The notes: generated by a model from the letters alone, not told the origin. Counted from the first letter of the stretch, positions 46,785 through 55,629 are shown. The stretch: 64,000 nucleotides of DNA from Variovorax sp. OAS795 (GCF_040546685.1 NZ_JBEPOH010000001.1:1798001-1862000), one strand, 5' to 3'. Numbers and translations are program-made.

Positions 46785-47581
46785 AAATCCACCGCGCCTT
46801 TGCCGACCTGTCGGTGGGGCAGGTGCACTACGCGCAATGCGGCGACCGCGGTGCGCCGGCCGTGCTGCTGCTGCACCAGTCGCCGCGCAGCTGGGCCGAA
46901 TACCGCGAGGTGCTGCCGCTGCTCGGCACGTGCTATCGGGCCATCGCCATGGACACTGCCGGCTTCGGCGATTCGTCGGACGGCGGCGTGCCGGCGAGCA
47001 TCGCGCAATGGGCGCGCGTGGCGTGCGAGCTGCTCGATGCGCTGAACATCCGACAGACCGACGTGGTCGGCCATCACACCGGCGGCGTGGTGGCGATCGA
47101 GCTGGCTGCCGCGTTTCCCCATCGGGTGCGCGGCCTCGCGCTGTCGTCCACGCCGTACACCGGCGAAGCCTTTCGGATCGCCCGCGCCCAGCGGCCACCC
47201 ATCGACGAGGTGGCGCCCAGCGAAGATGGAAGCCACCTTGCCGCGCTCTGGCAAAGGCGCCAAGGCTTCTATCCGCCGGGCCGCCCCGACCTGCTCGAGG
47301 CCTTCGTGCGCGATGCGCTGAAGGTCGGCCATCGCGTGGAAGAAGGGCATCGCGCCGTCGCTTCCTACCGCATGGAAGAGCGCATCGGCCGCGTGACGCA
47401 GCCGGCGCTCATCATCCGCGCCACCGCCGACCCCTTCGCCGCGCCGCACGCCACGGAGCTGCAGCACCATCTGCCGCAGGCACGCATCGTCGACATCGAA
47501 GGCGGCATGGTGCCCTTGCCCGACCAGATGCCCGAAGCCTTCGCAGAGGCGGTGCTCGACTTTCTTTCGGCCTTGCCATGA
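46781..47581 (+). CDS. Alpha/beta-hydrolase fold protein lacking the catalytic Ser and His
   Basis: A 266-residue alpha/beta-hydrolase fold protein. LLLHQSPRSW (30-38) is the oxyanion strand, but the nucleophile elbow reads VGHHTGG (96-102) with His99 where Ser is expected, and the C-terminal GGH motif reads GGM with Met243 in place of His. Asp217 remains. Alpha/beta-hydrolases with a GHHTG or GYHTG elbow do occur as a distinct subgroup, so this is unlikely to be a sequencing error. It may be a non-hydrolytic enzyme or a pseudoenzyme. ATGA overlaps with both neighbours. Confidence 0.85.
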   Translation: MKIHRAFADLSVGQVHYAQCGDRGAPAVLLLHQSPRSWAEYREVLPLLGTCYRAIAMDTAGFGDSSDGGVPASIAQWARVACELLDALNIRQTDVVGHHTGGVVAIELAAAFPHRVRGLALSSTPYTGEAFRIARAQRPPIDEVAPSEDGSHLAALWQRRQGFYPPGRPDLLEAFVRDALKVGHRVEEGHRAVASYRMEERIGRVTQPALIIRATADPFAAPHATELQHHLPQARIVDIEGGMVPLPDQMPEAFAEAVLDFLSALP

Positions 47582-48456
47582 AAGCCATTCGAATCCACGG
47601 CTTCGATGCGGTGCCCGTGCTGGAGGACGTGCCCGACCCCGTGTCGCGGCCCGGCCGCACCATTGTCCGCATGCAGGCCGCCACGGTCGGCCACATCGAC
47701 CGCACCGTGTGGCGCGGCAGCTTCCTGCGCCATCCGCCGCTGCCCTACACGCCGGGCGTGGAGGCCGCGGGCATCGTTGTCGCGAGCGAACGCTACGCGC
47801 CGGGGCAGCGCGTGTGGCTGCGCGGCAGCGGCCTGGGCACGCTGTTCGATGGCACCTGGTGCGAGCAGGTCGATGCACCCGACGAAGCGCTCGGCCTCCT
47901 GCCCGATGAATTTCCCATGGCGCTGGGCGCCGCATTCTTTTCGCCCACCACTTCGGCCTGGGTGGCGCTGCATGAGGTCGCCAGGCTGCAAGCCGGCGAG
48001 CGGGTGCTGGTGACGGGTGCGAGCGGCGCCGTGGGTTCGCTCGCGGTGCAGCTGGCGCGCGAGTTCGGCTGCATCGTGGAAGCGGTCGATCCGCAGGCCG
48101 AGGCGCCGGCGACCGCGAGTGCGGACCTCTTGATCGACACGGTCGGCGGCGCTGTTCTCTCGGCAGCGCTGCCCGCCGTTCGACCCGGCGGGCGGGCCGT
48201 GCTCATCGGCTACACGGCGGGCCAGGCGCTGCAGCTCGACATCGCGCATTTCCTGCAGCGCGACGTGGCGCTGCTGCCGCTCAACATGTTCAGGCGCGAA
48301 GCCGCCGGCCGCGCGGCGGTACCCGGCCTGCTCGCGCGCCTGGCCGATGGCCGCCTGCATCTCGAGGTGCACAGCTTCGCGCTCGCCGAGGCGGCTGCGG
48401 CGCTCGACTGGATCGCGCAGCGCGGCCATCGCGGCCGCGCGGTGCTGGTGCCCTAG
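47578..48456 (+). CDS. Zinc-free MDR (quinone oxidoreductase-like) protein
   Basis: A 292-residue medium-chain dehydrogenase/reductase. The GroES-like N-terminal half has TPGVEAAGIVVA, and the NADPH-binding Rossmann half has VLVTGASGAVGSLAVQLAREFG (about 141-162) as in quinone oxidoreductase and enoyl reductase types. The structural zinc cysteines are absent. Last gene of the four-gene operon, overlapping the end of the convergent marR gene. Substrate unknown. Confidence 0.87.
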   Translation: MKAIRIHGFDAVPVLEDVPDPVSRPGRTIVRMQAATVGHIDRTVWRGSFLRHPPLPYTPGVEAAGIVVASERYAPGQRVWLRGSGLGTLFDGTWCEQVDAPDEALGLLPDEFPMALGAAFFSPTTSAWVALHEVARLQAGERVLVTGASGAVGSLAVQLAREFGCIVEAVDPQAEAPATASADLLIDTVGGAVLSAALPAVRPGGRAVLIGYTAGQALQLDIAHFLQRDVALLPLNMFRREAAGRAAVPGLLARLADGRLHLEVHSFALAEAAAALDWIAQRGHRGRAVLVP

Positions 48457-48929
48457 TCTTCGTCCGGCGCCTCGACCGGCACATGCACGTGCAAGTCGAT
48501 CATCTGCCGCAGCGTGTGCTTCAGCTCTTCGGCGCGCCGGAGGCCGAAGGGTTCGAGCACGCGCCGCTCGTGGTCGCGCGCGAGTTCCATCAGGTGCTCC
48601 ACCGCCTTCAGCCCCTTGCGCGTGATCCGCACCAGCGTGATGCGGCGATCACTCTCATGGGGCAGCCGCTCGACCTGTCCGCGTGCTTCCATGCGGTCGA
48701 GCAGGCGCGTCACCGTCGGCTGCTTGGTCACGGTCAGCTGCGCGAGCTGGCCGATGCTGATGGGCTCGCTGCCCGCGAGCGATGCCATCACGCGCCACTC
48801 CGACACCGAGAAACCCTGCTGCCGCGCCACCTCGTGGAATTCCGAGGAGATCAGCTGGCTGGCCTGCGCCAGCAATGCAGGCAGGTAGTCGTCGACGAAG
48901 CGATGCGTCCCGGGCAACTGCTCAGCCAT
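48453..48929 (-). CDS. MarR family transcriptional regulator
   Basis: A 158-residue winged-helix regulator of the MarR family. The core shows SEWRVMASLAGSEPISIGQLAQLTVTKQPTVTRLLDRME (about 44-82) with the recognition helix, then the wing LPHESDRRITLVRITRKG. It is divergent from the long iorA-initiated catabolic operon, the usual position of a MarR repressor released by a pathway aromatic acid. Auxin degradation loci of Variovorax are, to my memory, controlled by MarR proteins. The N-terminus MAEQLPGTHRFVDDYLPA is typical for the group that binds aromatic acids. Confidence 0.92.
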   Translation of the reverse strand: MAEQLPGTHRFVDDYLPALLAQASQLISSEFHEVARQQGFSVSEWRVMASLAGSEPISIGQLAQLTVTKQPTVTRLLDRMEARGQVERLPHESDRRITLVRITRKGLKAVEHLMELARDHERRVLEPFGLRRAEELKHTLRQMIDLHVHVPVEAPDED

Positions 48930-48993
48930 GAAGGCACCTCATGGCCAGGCGGCACGTGCCGAAGGCGGGCACGCGGCTTGCATGTCTAGGGTA

Positions 48994-49030
48994 ATTCATG
49001 ATTGTGGATACATTCATTTGTCAACATTAT
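48994..49030. promoter_or_regulatory. Divergent marR/iorA promoter and operator region
   Basis: On the plus strand TTGTGG (49002-49007) and CATTAT (49025-49030) are 17 bases apart and can serve the ior operon. On the minus strand a perfect TTGACA (complement of 49019-49024) can serve marR. ATTCAT occurs twice (48994 and 49012), each followed closely by TTGT, a repeat pattern that may be the MarR site. The two promoters overlap, so one bound regulator could repress both. Confidence 0.5.
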
Positions 49031-49088
49031 AGAAACCGCGGTGCAGCAGCATGCGCGCATCGTCCCACGAGAGAGAACAAGGACCCAC

Positions 49089-51281
49089 ATGGCTGAGCGT
49101 TCGTTCGTCGAAGAAGTCAAGAAACTGCGCCTTTCCGGAGGCGAGGTGTTCCGCGGTGAAGGCATTCTGGCGGTCACCAAGGCCCTGCTCGAATCGGGGG
49201 TTTCCTACGTGGCCGGCTATCAGGGCGCGCCGATCTCGCACCTGATGGACGTGCTGGCCGATGCGCAGGACATTCTTGCGGAGCAGGGCATCCGCTTCGA
49301 GAACAGCGCGAGCGAAGCCACCGCCGCCGCCACGCTGGCCGCATCGGTCAACTATCCGCTGCGCGGCGCCGTCACCTTCAAGGCCACCGTCGGCACCAAC
49401 GTGGCTTCCGATGCACTGGCCAACCTCGCCTCGGGCGGCGTGACCGGCGGCGCGCTCATCATCGTGGGCGAGGACTATGGCGAGGGCTCGTCGATCATGC
49501 AGGAGCGCAGCCATGCGTTCGCGATGAAGTCGCAGATCTGGCTGCTCGATCCGCGGCCCAACCTGCCGAGCATCGTCGACGCCGTGAAGACGGGCTTCGA
49601 TCTTTCGGAAGCCAGCCACACGCCCGTGATGCTGCAGCTGCGCATCCGCGCCTGCCACGTGCACGGCCATTTCATTGCCGGCGACAACAAGCGCGCCAAG
49701 TTCACGCTGAAAGACGCGCTCGAGAACCCGCAACGCGACGTCGGCCGCATCGTGCTGCCGCCCGCGAGCTTCGTGCACGAGCAGGAGAAGGTGAACGACC
49801 GCTGGCCCGCCGCGGTGCGCTTCATCGAGGAACGCCAGCTCAACGAGTTCTTCTCGGAAGACGCCGACGATATCGGCATCATCGTGCAGGGCGGCAGCTA
49901 CAACACGCTGCTGCGCGCCCTGGAGCGGCTCGACCTGGCCGACGTGTACGGCAACACCCGGGTGCCGCTGTACGTGATGAACGTGGCCTACCCCGTCATC
50001 GAGAGCGAGGTGATCCGCTTCTGCGAAGGCAAGCGCGCGGTGCTGATCGTGGAAGAGGGCCAGCCCAACTTCGTCGAGCAGAACCTTGCGACCATCCTGC
50101 GCCAGGCCGGCTCGGCCACCGCGCTGCACGGCAAGGACATGCTGCCGGTGGCCGGCGAGTACACCGCGTCCGAACTGCTGAAGGGCGCACGCACTTTCTG
50201 CGAGCGCTACGAGCGCCTGGCGCCGCTGCCCGTCAAGGCGGCCGAGCGCAAGGTGATCCCGCTCAAGGAAGTGGCGGCCATCGGCGTCGATGCCGCGCCG
50301 GAGCCGGCATTGCCGTCCATGTCCCTGGGCGAAGTCGTGCACGCGCGTCCGCCGGGGTTCTGCACCGGCTGCCCCGAGCGGCCGATCTTCAGTGCGATGA
50401 AGCTGGTGGAACGCGAACTGGGCCCGCACCACGTGAGCGCCGACATCGGCTGCCACCTGTTCTCCATCCTGCCGCCCTTCAACATCGGCAATACCACCAT
50501 GGGCTACGGCCTGGGCGGAGCCGGCGCGGCGGCACTCAATGCGCCGGCCGGCAAGCGTGCGATCTCGATGATGGGCGACGGCGGGTTCTGGCACAACGGC
50601 CTCACCAGCGGCGTGGCCAATGCGGTCTTCAACAAGAGCGACAACCTCACCATCGTCGTCGACAACAACTACACCTCGGCCACGGGCGGGCAGGACATCC
50701 TCTCGTCGAACGCCGTCAACAAGACGCGCAGCACCGGCCACGAGATCGAGCGCGCGGTGCGCGGCGTGGGCGTGGAGTGGGTGAAGACGCTGCGCCGCAC
50801 CTACGACGTCGCCGGCGTGCGCGATGCGCTCAAGGACGCGCTCACCACCACGACAAAGGGCCCCAAGGTCCTGATCGCGCAGTCGGAGTGCATGCTCAAC
50901 AAGCAGCGCCGCGAAAAGCCGCTGGTGCGCAAGGCCATTGCCGACGGCAAGCGCATGGTGCGCGAGAAGTTCGGCGTCGACTCCGACACCTGCACCGGGG
51001 ACCACTCGTGCATCCGCCTCTCGGGCTGCCCCTCGCTCTCGATCAAGCCCAACCCCGATCCGCTGCGCACCGACCCGGTCGCCACCGTGCTCGACAGCTG
51101 CGTGGGCTGCGGCGTCTGCGGCGAGGTCTCGCACGCGGCGGTGCTGTGCCCTTCGTTCTACAAGGCGCAGATCGTCAGCAACCCGAGCCGCTGGGACCTG
51201 CTGCGCGACCGCGTGCGCGCCGCCGTCATCGGCTGGCTGCAGCGCGGCGAAGCGCGCCGCCGCGAAGCCTATGCGTTCTGA
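49089..51281 (+). CDS. iorA: Indolepyruvate:ferredoxin oxidoreductase alpha subunit
   Basis: IorA is the thiamine-diphosphate subunit of the enzyme that decarboxylates indole-3-pyruvate to indole-3-acetyl-CoA. The 730-residue protein has the N-terminal pyrimidine-binding domain (YVAGYQGAPISHLMDVL), the TPP motif SMMGDGGFWHN with the VVDNNYTSATG end (about 490-525), and a C-terminal iron-sulfur region: DTCTGDHSC from Cys635 and SCVGCGVCG from Cys671. It is the first gene of the catabolic operon, with iorB four bases downstream. Other 2-oxo acids, such as phenylpyruvate, are also possible substrates. Confidence 0.9.
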   Translation: MAERSFVEEVKKLRLSGGEVFRGEGILAVTKALLESGVSYVAGYQGAPISHLMDVLADAQDILAEQGIRFENSASEATAAATLAASVNYPLRGAVTFKATVGTNVASDALANLASGGVTGGALIIVGEDYGEGSSIMQERSHAFAMKSQIWLLDPRPNLPSIVDAVKTGFDLSEASHTPVMLQLRIRACHVHGHFIAGDNKRAKFTLKDALENPQRDVGRIVLPPASFVHEQEKVNDRWPAAVRFIEERQLNEFFSEDADDIGIIVQGGSYNTLLRALERLDLADVYGNTRVPLYVMNVAYPVIESEVIRFCEGKRAVLIVEEGQPNFVEQNLATILRQAGSATALHGKDMLPVAGEYTASELLKGARTFCERYERLAPLPVKAAERKVIPLKEVAAIGVDAAPEPALPSMSLGEVVHARPPGFCTGCPERPIFSAMKLVERELGPHHVSADIGCHLFSILPPFNIGNTTMGYGLGGAGAAALNAPAGKRAISMMGDGGFWHNGLTSGVANAVFNKSDNLTIVVDNNYTSATGGQDILSSNAVNKTRSTGHEIERAVRGVGVEWVKTLRRTYDVAGVRDALKDALTTTTKGPKVLIAQSECMLNKQRREKPLVRKAIADGKRMVREKFGVDSDTCTGDHSCIRLSGCPSLSIKPNPDPLRTDPVATVLDSCVGCGVCGEVSHAAVLCPSFYKAQIVSNPSRWDLLRDRVRAAVIGWLQRGEARRREAYAF

Positions 51282-51285
51282 AGCA

Positions 51286-52794
51286 ATGACGAACAAGCCA
51301 CAACCGATCAAGATCGCCATCCTCGCCATGGGCGGGGAGGGCGGCGGCGTGCTGGCCGACTGGGTCGTCGACATGGGCGAGGCCAACGGCTATGTGGCGC
51401 AGACCACCTCGGTTCCCGGCGTGGCGCAGCGCACCGGCGCCACCATCTATTACGTCGAGCTGTATCCCGAGGCGCAGGCGCAAGCCGACGGCGGGCACCC
51501 GGTGCTGGCGCTCATGCCGCTGCCGGGCGACGTCGACGTGGTGCTGGCGTCCGAGCTCATGGAAGCCGGCCGTGCCGTGCAGCGCGGGCTGGTCACGCGC
51601 GACCGCACCACGCTCATCGCATCGACGCACCGCGTGTTCTCCATCGCCGAGAAAAGCGCGCTCGGCGATGGCCGCGTCGACAGCGCCCAGTTGCTCGCGC
51701 ACACCGCCAGGGCGGCCAAGCGCTTCATCCGCTTCGACATGGCGCAGGCCGCCGAGGCTTCGGGCAGCGTGATCAGTGCCGTGCTGTTCGGCGCGCTGGC
51801 GGGCTCGGGCGTGCTGCCGTTCAGCCGCGCGCAGTTCGAGGCGACCATCGAACGCGGCGGCGTGGGCGTCAAGCCCAGCCTCAAGGCCTTTGGTGCGGCC
51901 TTTGCGCGGGCCCAGGCCGGCGACGACGGCGAGACACCGCCGGAGCCGGTGGTGGCCGCGCCGGCACCGCAGCCGCGCCATCCGGCGGTGCGCGCCCTGG
52001 TCGAACGCGTGCAGCGCGGCTTTCCGGCCGCGGCGCAAGACCTGCTGCTCGAAGGCGTGCGGCGGCTCATCGACTACCAGGACCCGGACTACGCCGGGCT
52101 GTACCTCGACCGCATGGCGGCCGTGGCGGCACTTCCGGACGACGGCTCCTATCGCCTGCTGCGCGAGACCGCGCGCCATCTCGCGCTCTGGATGTCGTAC
52201 GAAGACACCGCCCGCGTCGCCGCGCTCAAGACCCGTGCCACCCGCTTCGAGCGCGTGCGCGGCGAGGCCCGCGTGCAAGCGGGCCAGGTGCTCGCCATCA
52301 ACGAATACATGCACCCGCGCCTGCAGGAAATCTGCGAGACGCTGCCGGGCGGCATGGGCCGCTGGCTGATGAATTCCAACCTGCCCAGGAAGATGGTCGA
52401 ACGCTTCACGCACCACGGCCGCGTGGTCCAGACCAGTTCCCTGCACGGCTACCTGATGCTGCGCATGGTGGCGGCCTGCAAGCGCTGGCGCCGCTCGACG
52501 ATGCGCTACGCGGAAGAAAACCGCCGCATCGAGGAATGGCTGCAGCGCATCGCGGCCACCGCGCAACGCAACCCCGAGCTCGCCGTCGAGCTTGCGCAGT
52601 GCCAGCGGCTGGTCAAGGGCTACAGCGACACGCATGAACGCGGCATCCGCAACTACGACACCGTGATGCGTGCCGTCGAGCGCGCCGGCGGGACGCTGGC
52701 GCCCGCCACCCTGCGCGAGCTGCGCGACGCGGCGCTGGCCGACGAACACGGCCACAAGCTGCAGGCCGCGCTGGCCCAGCACGCACTCGCCTGA
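51286..52794 (+). CDS. iorB: Indolepyruvate oxidoreductase beta subunit with large C-terminal extension (DUF6537-like)
   Basis: The first 200 residues are the gamma-type domain of 2-oxoacid:ferredoxin oxidoreductases (ILAMGGEGGGVLADWVVDMG, VPGVAQRTGATIYYVE, VDVVLASELMEAGRAV). Plain IorB proteins end there at about 200 residues, but this one goes on to 502 with a helical domain (AARFLEVR-type arginines, NEYMHPRLQEICETLPGGMG, MVAACKRWRRSTMRYAEE). Aerobic proteobacteria have such long forms, usually called IorB family proteins with a DUF6537 region. Its role is not known. Coupled to iorA. Confidence 0.88.
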   Translation: MTNKPQPIKIAILAMGGEGGGVLADWVVDMGEANGYVAQTTSVPGVAQRTGATIYYVELYPEAQAQADGGHPVLALMPLPGDVDVVLASELMEAGRAVQRGLVTRDRTTLIASTHRVFSIAEKSALGDGRVDSAQLLAHTARAAKRFIRFDMAQAAEASGSVISAVLFGALAGSGVLPFSRAQFEATIERGGVGVKPSLKAFGAAFARAQAGDDGETPPEPVVAAPAPQPRHPAVRALVERVQRGFPAAAQDLLLEGVRRLIDYQDPDYAGLYLDRMAAVAALPDDGSYRLLRETARHLALWMSYEDTARVAALKTRATRFERVRGEARVQAGQVLAINEYMHPRLQEICETLPGGMGRWLMNSNLPRKMVERFTHHGRVVQTSSLHGYLMLRMVAACKRWRRSTMRYAEENRRIEEWLQRIAATAQRNPELAVELAQCQRLVKGYSDTHERGIRNYDTVMRAVERAGGTLAPATLRELRDAALADEHGHKLQAALAQHALA

Positions 52795-52807
52795 TGAAGA
52801 GACACCC

Positions 52808-53800
52808 ATGACCGCCCAACCCGTCATCCTCCAGCTGCGCATTGCCGAGGTGCGCGAACTGAATCCGCTGATCCGCATGCTGCGGCTGCGTGCCGAAGAC
52901 GGCCGCGCGTTGCCCGGCTTCGCGGCCGGCGCCCACATCCGCGTCAAGGTGTCGCTGCCCGGCGGCGAGACCGGCTGGCGCCACTACTCGCTGATCAACT
53001 TCGCAACCGAGCGCAACGCCACCAACGCGCCGGCCGACTACGTGATCGCCGTGCGCAAGGAGGCCGAAGGCCGCGGCGGATCGCGCTTCATGCACGAGCA
53101 GCTGAAAGAGGGCGACACGCTCACCATCGAATCGCCCAAGAACGACTTCCCGCTGCACACGGGGCCCGGCGGAACGGTGCTCGTCGCCGGCGGCATCGGC
53201 GTCACGCCGCTTGCGAGCATGGCGGCGCGGCGCCGCGCGGAAGGCGCTGCGGTGCGCATGCACTACGCCGGCCGCAGCCGCGAGCTGATGGCCTTCCTGC
53301 CCGAGCTGCAAGCACTGCTGGGGGACGACCTGCACGTGCATGAGGATGCCAAGGCCGGTGCGCCGCTCGACATCGATGCGCTGCTCGACGGCGTGCCCGC
53401 CGGCGACCGCCTCTACGTTTGCGGCCCCAAGGTCATGCTCGACGCCGTGCTCGCCCGCACCCAGGCGCGCGGCTGGGAACACGACCGCGTGCACTTCGAG
53501 CTGTTCACGGAACCCGTCGTGGAAGAGGGCGACCAGCCCTTCGAGGTGGAGCTTGCCCAGTCGGGCCAGCGCTTCACCGTGGCGGCCGACCAGAGCATCC
53601 TCGATTGCCTGATCGACCACGGCTGCGATCCGATGTTCGATTGCAAGCGTGGCGAGTGCGGCGTGTGCGTGGTGCCTGTGCTCGAGGGCGAAATCGACCA
53701 CCGCGACTACGTGCTGACTGCGCGCGAGAAGGCCGAAGGCACCGTCATGCAGATCTGCATCTCGCGCGCCAAGGGGCCGCGCCTGGTGCTCGACATCTGA
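52808..53800 (+). CDS. Rieske dioxygenase reductase (PDR/VanB type)
   Basis: A 330-residue reductase: flavin domain first (RHYSLIN at about 59-65), NAD domain (VLVAGGIGVTPLASMA, then VCGPKVMLDAVL), and a C-terminal plant-type [2Fe-2S] ferredoxin with Cys279, Cys284, Cys287 and Cys317 (DCKRGECGVC ... QIC). This is the phthalate dioxygenase reductase/vanillate demethylase class, which delivers electrons from NADH straight to a Rieske oxygenase. The dioxygenase alpha and beta genes follow, 20 bases downstream. Corresponds in position to the reductase of the auxin dioxygenase (IadC in my memory). Confidence 0.93.
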   Translation: MTAQPVILQLRIAEVRELNPLIRMLRLRAEDGRALPGFAAGAHIRVKVSLPGGETGWRHYSLINFATERNATNAPADYVIAVRKEAEGRGGSRFMHEQLKEGDTLTIESPKNDFPLHTGPGGTVLVAGGIGVTPLASMAARRRAEGAAVRMHYAGRSRELMAFLPELQALLGDDLHVHEDAKAGAPLDIDALLDGVPAGDRLYVCGPKVMLDAVLARTQARGWEHDRVHFELFTEPVVEEGDQPFEVELAQSGQRFTVAADQSILDCLIDHGCDPMFDCKRGECGVCVVPVLEGEIDHRDYVLTAREKAEGTVMQICISRAKGPRLVLDI

Positions 53801-53820
53801 AGCAAGGAGCCACCAGAACC

Positions 53821-55134
53821 ATGACCTCGTACCGAGACAACCCCGAAGCGGTCCGCGCGCTGGTGCAGAACGACCGCGTGCACCGCGACCTGTACATCAG
53901 CCAGGAGCTGTTCGAGCTGGAGCAGGAGCACTTCTTCGCCAACACCTGGAACTACGTGGGCCACGAGAGCCAGCTACCGAAGCCCGGCGACTGGATCAGC
54001 AACGAAATTGCCGGCCGGCCGTTGATCGTGGTGCGCCACACCGACGGCAGCGTGCGCGCCATGATGAACCGATGCGCCCACAAGGGCTCGCGCCTCGTGA
54101 GCGGGCCCTGCGGCAACACCGGCAAGTTCTTTCGCTGCCCCTACCACGCCTGGACCTTCAAGACCGACGGCGCGCTGCTGGCCATTCCGCTCAAGACCGG
54201 CTACGAGAACACGGCGCTGCACGAATGCGAATCGGCCAAGGGGCTGGTCACGCTGAAGCACGTGCGCAGCTACCGCGGGTTCATCTTCGTGAAGATCAAC
54301 GATGCAGGGCCGGACTTCGACGACTACTTCGGCGATTCGCTGAGCTCCATCGACAACATGGCCGACCGCTCGCCGGAAGGCGAACTCGAGATCGCGGGCG
54401 GGTGCCTGCGTTTCATGCACCAGTGCAACTGGAAGATGTTCGTGGAGAACCTCAACGACACCATGCACCCGATGGTGGCGCACGAGTCATCGGCCGGAAC
54501 CGCCAAGCGCATGTGGGCCGACAAGCCCGAAGACGAGCCCAAGCCCATGGCCGTGGAGCAGTTCGCGCCCTTCATGTCGGACTACAAGTTCTTCGAGGAC
54601 ATGGGCATCCGCACCTACGACCACGGCCACAGCTTCACGGGCGTGCACTTCAGCATCCACAGCAAGTACAAGGCGATTCCGGCGTACGACGACGCGATGA
54701 AGGCGCGCTACGGCGAGGAAAAGACCGCGCAGATCCTCGGCATGGCGCGGCACAACACGGTGTACTACCCGAACCTCACGATCAAGGGTGCGATCCAGGC
54801 GATCCGCGTGGTCAAGCCGATCTCGGCCGACAGGACGCTGATCGAGAGCTGGACCTTCCGCCTGAAAGGCGCACCGCCCGAACTGCTGCAGCGCACCACC
54901 ATGTACAACCGGCTCATCAATTCGCCGTTTTCCGTGGTGGGCCACGACGACCTGCAGGCGTACCGGGGCATGCAGGCCGGGCTGCACGCGAGCGGGAACG
55001 ATTGGGTCAGCCTGCACCGCAACTACGACGATTCGGAACTTGCGGGCGGCGAGATCACCACCGGCGGCACCAACGAACTGCCGATGCGCAACCAGTACCG
55101 CAGCTGGGTGCAGCGCATGACGGAGACGATGTGA
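53821..55134 (+). CDS. Aromatic ring-hydroxylating dioxygenase alpha subunit (candidate auxin dioxygenase)
   Basis: A 437-residue Rieske oxygenase large subunit. The [2Fe-2S] Rieske cluster ligands are Cys85, His87 (RCAHKGS) and Cys106, His109 (FRCPYHAW). The mononuclear iron site begins with ENLNDTMHPMVAH: bridging Asp213, His216 and His221, with the third ligand (Asp) further on. With its beta subunit and reductase it forms a three-gene oxygenase. The gene resembles in setting the IAA dioxygenase subunit (IadD, from memory) that makes dioxindole-3-acetate. A paralogue starts at 63624. Confidence 0.93.
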   Translation: MTSYRDNPEAVRALVQNDRVHRDLYISQELFELEQEHFFANTWNYVGHESQLPKPGDWISNEIAGRPLIVVRHTDGSVRAMMNRCAHKGSRLVSGPCGNTGKFFRCPYHAWTFKTDGALLAIPLKTGYENTALHECESAKGLVTLKHVRSYRGFIFVKINDAGPDFDDYFGDSLSSIDNMADRSPEGELEIAGGCLRFMHQCNWKMFVENLNDTMHPMVAHESSAGTAKRMWADKPEDEPKPMAVEQFAPFMSDYKFFEDMGIRTYDHGHSFTGVHFSIHSKYKAIPAYDDAMKARYGEEKTAQILGMARHNTVYYPNLTIKGAIQAIRVVKPISADRTLIESWTFRLKGAPPELLQRTTMYNRLINSPFSVVGHDDLQAYRGMQAGLHASGNDWVSLHRNYDDSELAGGEITTGGTNELPMRNQYRSWVQRMTETM

Positions 55135-55622
55135 TGGCACCCGCCGAAGTCACCCGCCAGGACCTGATCGATTTCGTCGTGAACGAAGCGCGCCTGCTCG
55201 ACACGCGCCGCTACGAGGAGTGGAACGCGCTCTTCACCGACGACGCCTTCTACTGGGTGCCGCTCGTGCCCGACCAGGAAGACGGCCTGAACCACACCTC
55301 GCACCTCTACGAGGACAAGCTGCTGCGCGAACTGCGCATCGAGCGGCTCAAGAGCCCGCGCGCGTTTTCGCAGCAGCCGCCGAGCCGCTGCCACCACCTG
55401 CTGCAGGTGCCCGTGGTCGAACAGTTCGACGCCGAACGAAACAGCCATGTGGTGCGCACCGGGTTCCACTACACCGAGTCGCAGGGTGACGAACTCCAGT
55501 TCTACGTCGGCACCTTCTTTCATCACCTCACGGTGCAGGACGGTGCGCTTCGCATGACGCTCAAGCGCGTGAACCTGCTCAACTGCGACGCGGCCCTGCC
55601 GGCCGTGCAGCTCTTCATCTAG
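55134..55622 (+). CDS. Aromatic ring-hydroxylating dioxygenase beta subunit
   Basis: A 162-residue small subunit with the cone-shaped SnoaL-like fold: LIDFVVNEARLLDTRRYEEWNALFTDDAFYWVPL is the family N-terminus, and SRCHHLLQVPVVE, VRTGFHYTESQGDEL and LTLKRVNLLNCD-like MTLKRVNLLNCDAALP follow. It packs against the alpha subunit in the hexameric oxygenase. The start overlaps the alpha stop (GTGATGG), giving a fixed stoichiometry by coupled translation. Next gene starts seven bases after its stop. Confidence 0.93.
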   Translation: MAPAEVTRQDLIDFVVNEARLLDTRRYEEWNALFTDDAFYWVPLVPDQEDGLNHTSHLYEDKLLRELRIERLKSPRAFSQQPPSRCHHLLQVPVVEQFDAERNSHVVRTGFHYTESQGDELQFYVGTFFHHLTVQDGALRMTLKRVNLLNCDAALPAVQLFI

Positions 55623-55629
55623 GGACGCG

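Noticed and set aside
44717..48456. Assigning the four-gene operon to carnitine degradation because of the 3-hydroxyacyl-CoA/carnitine dehydrogenase resemblance.
   Set aside because: No carnitine-specific partner (thioesterase, betaine genes) is present, and the first gene is opine dehydrogenase-like; the evidence does not settle the substrate.
49014..51386. A 790-codon antisense frame across iorA.
   Set aside because: The plus-strand iorA has all cofactor motifs; the antisense protein is His/Arg/Ala-rich and has none.
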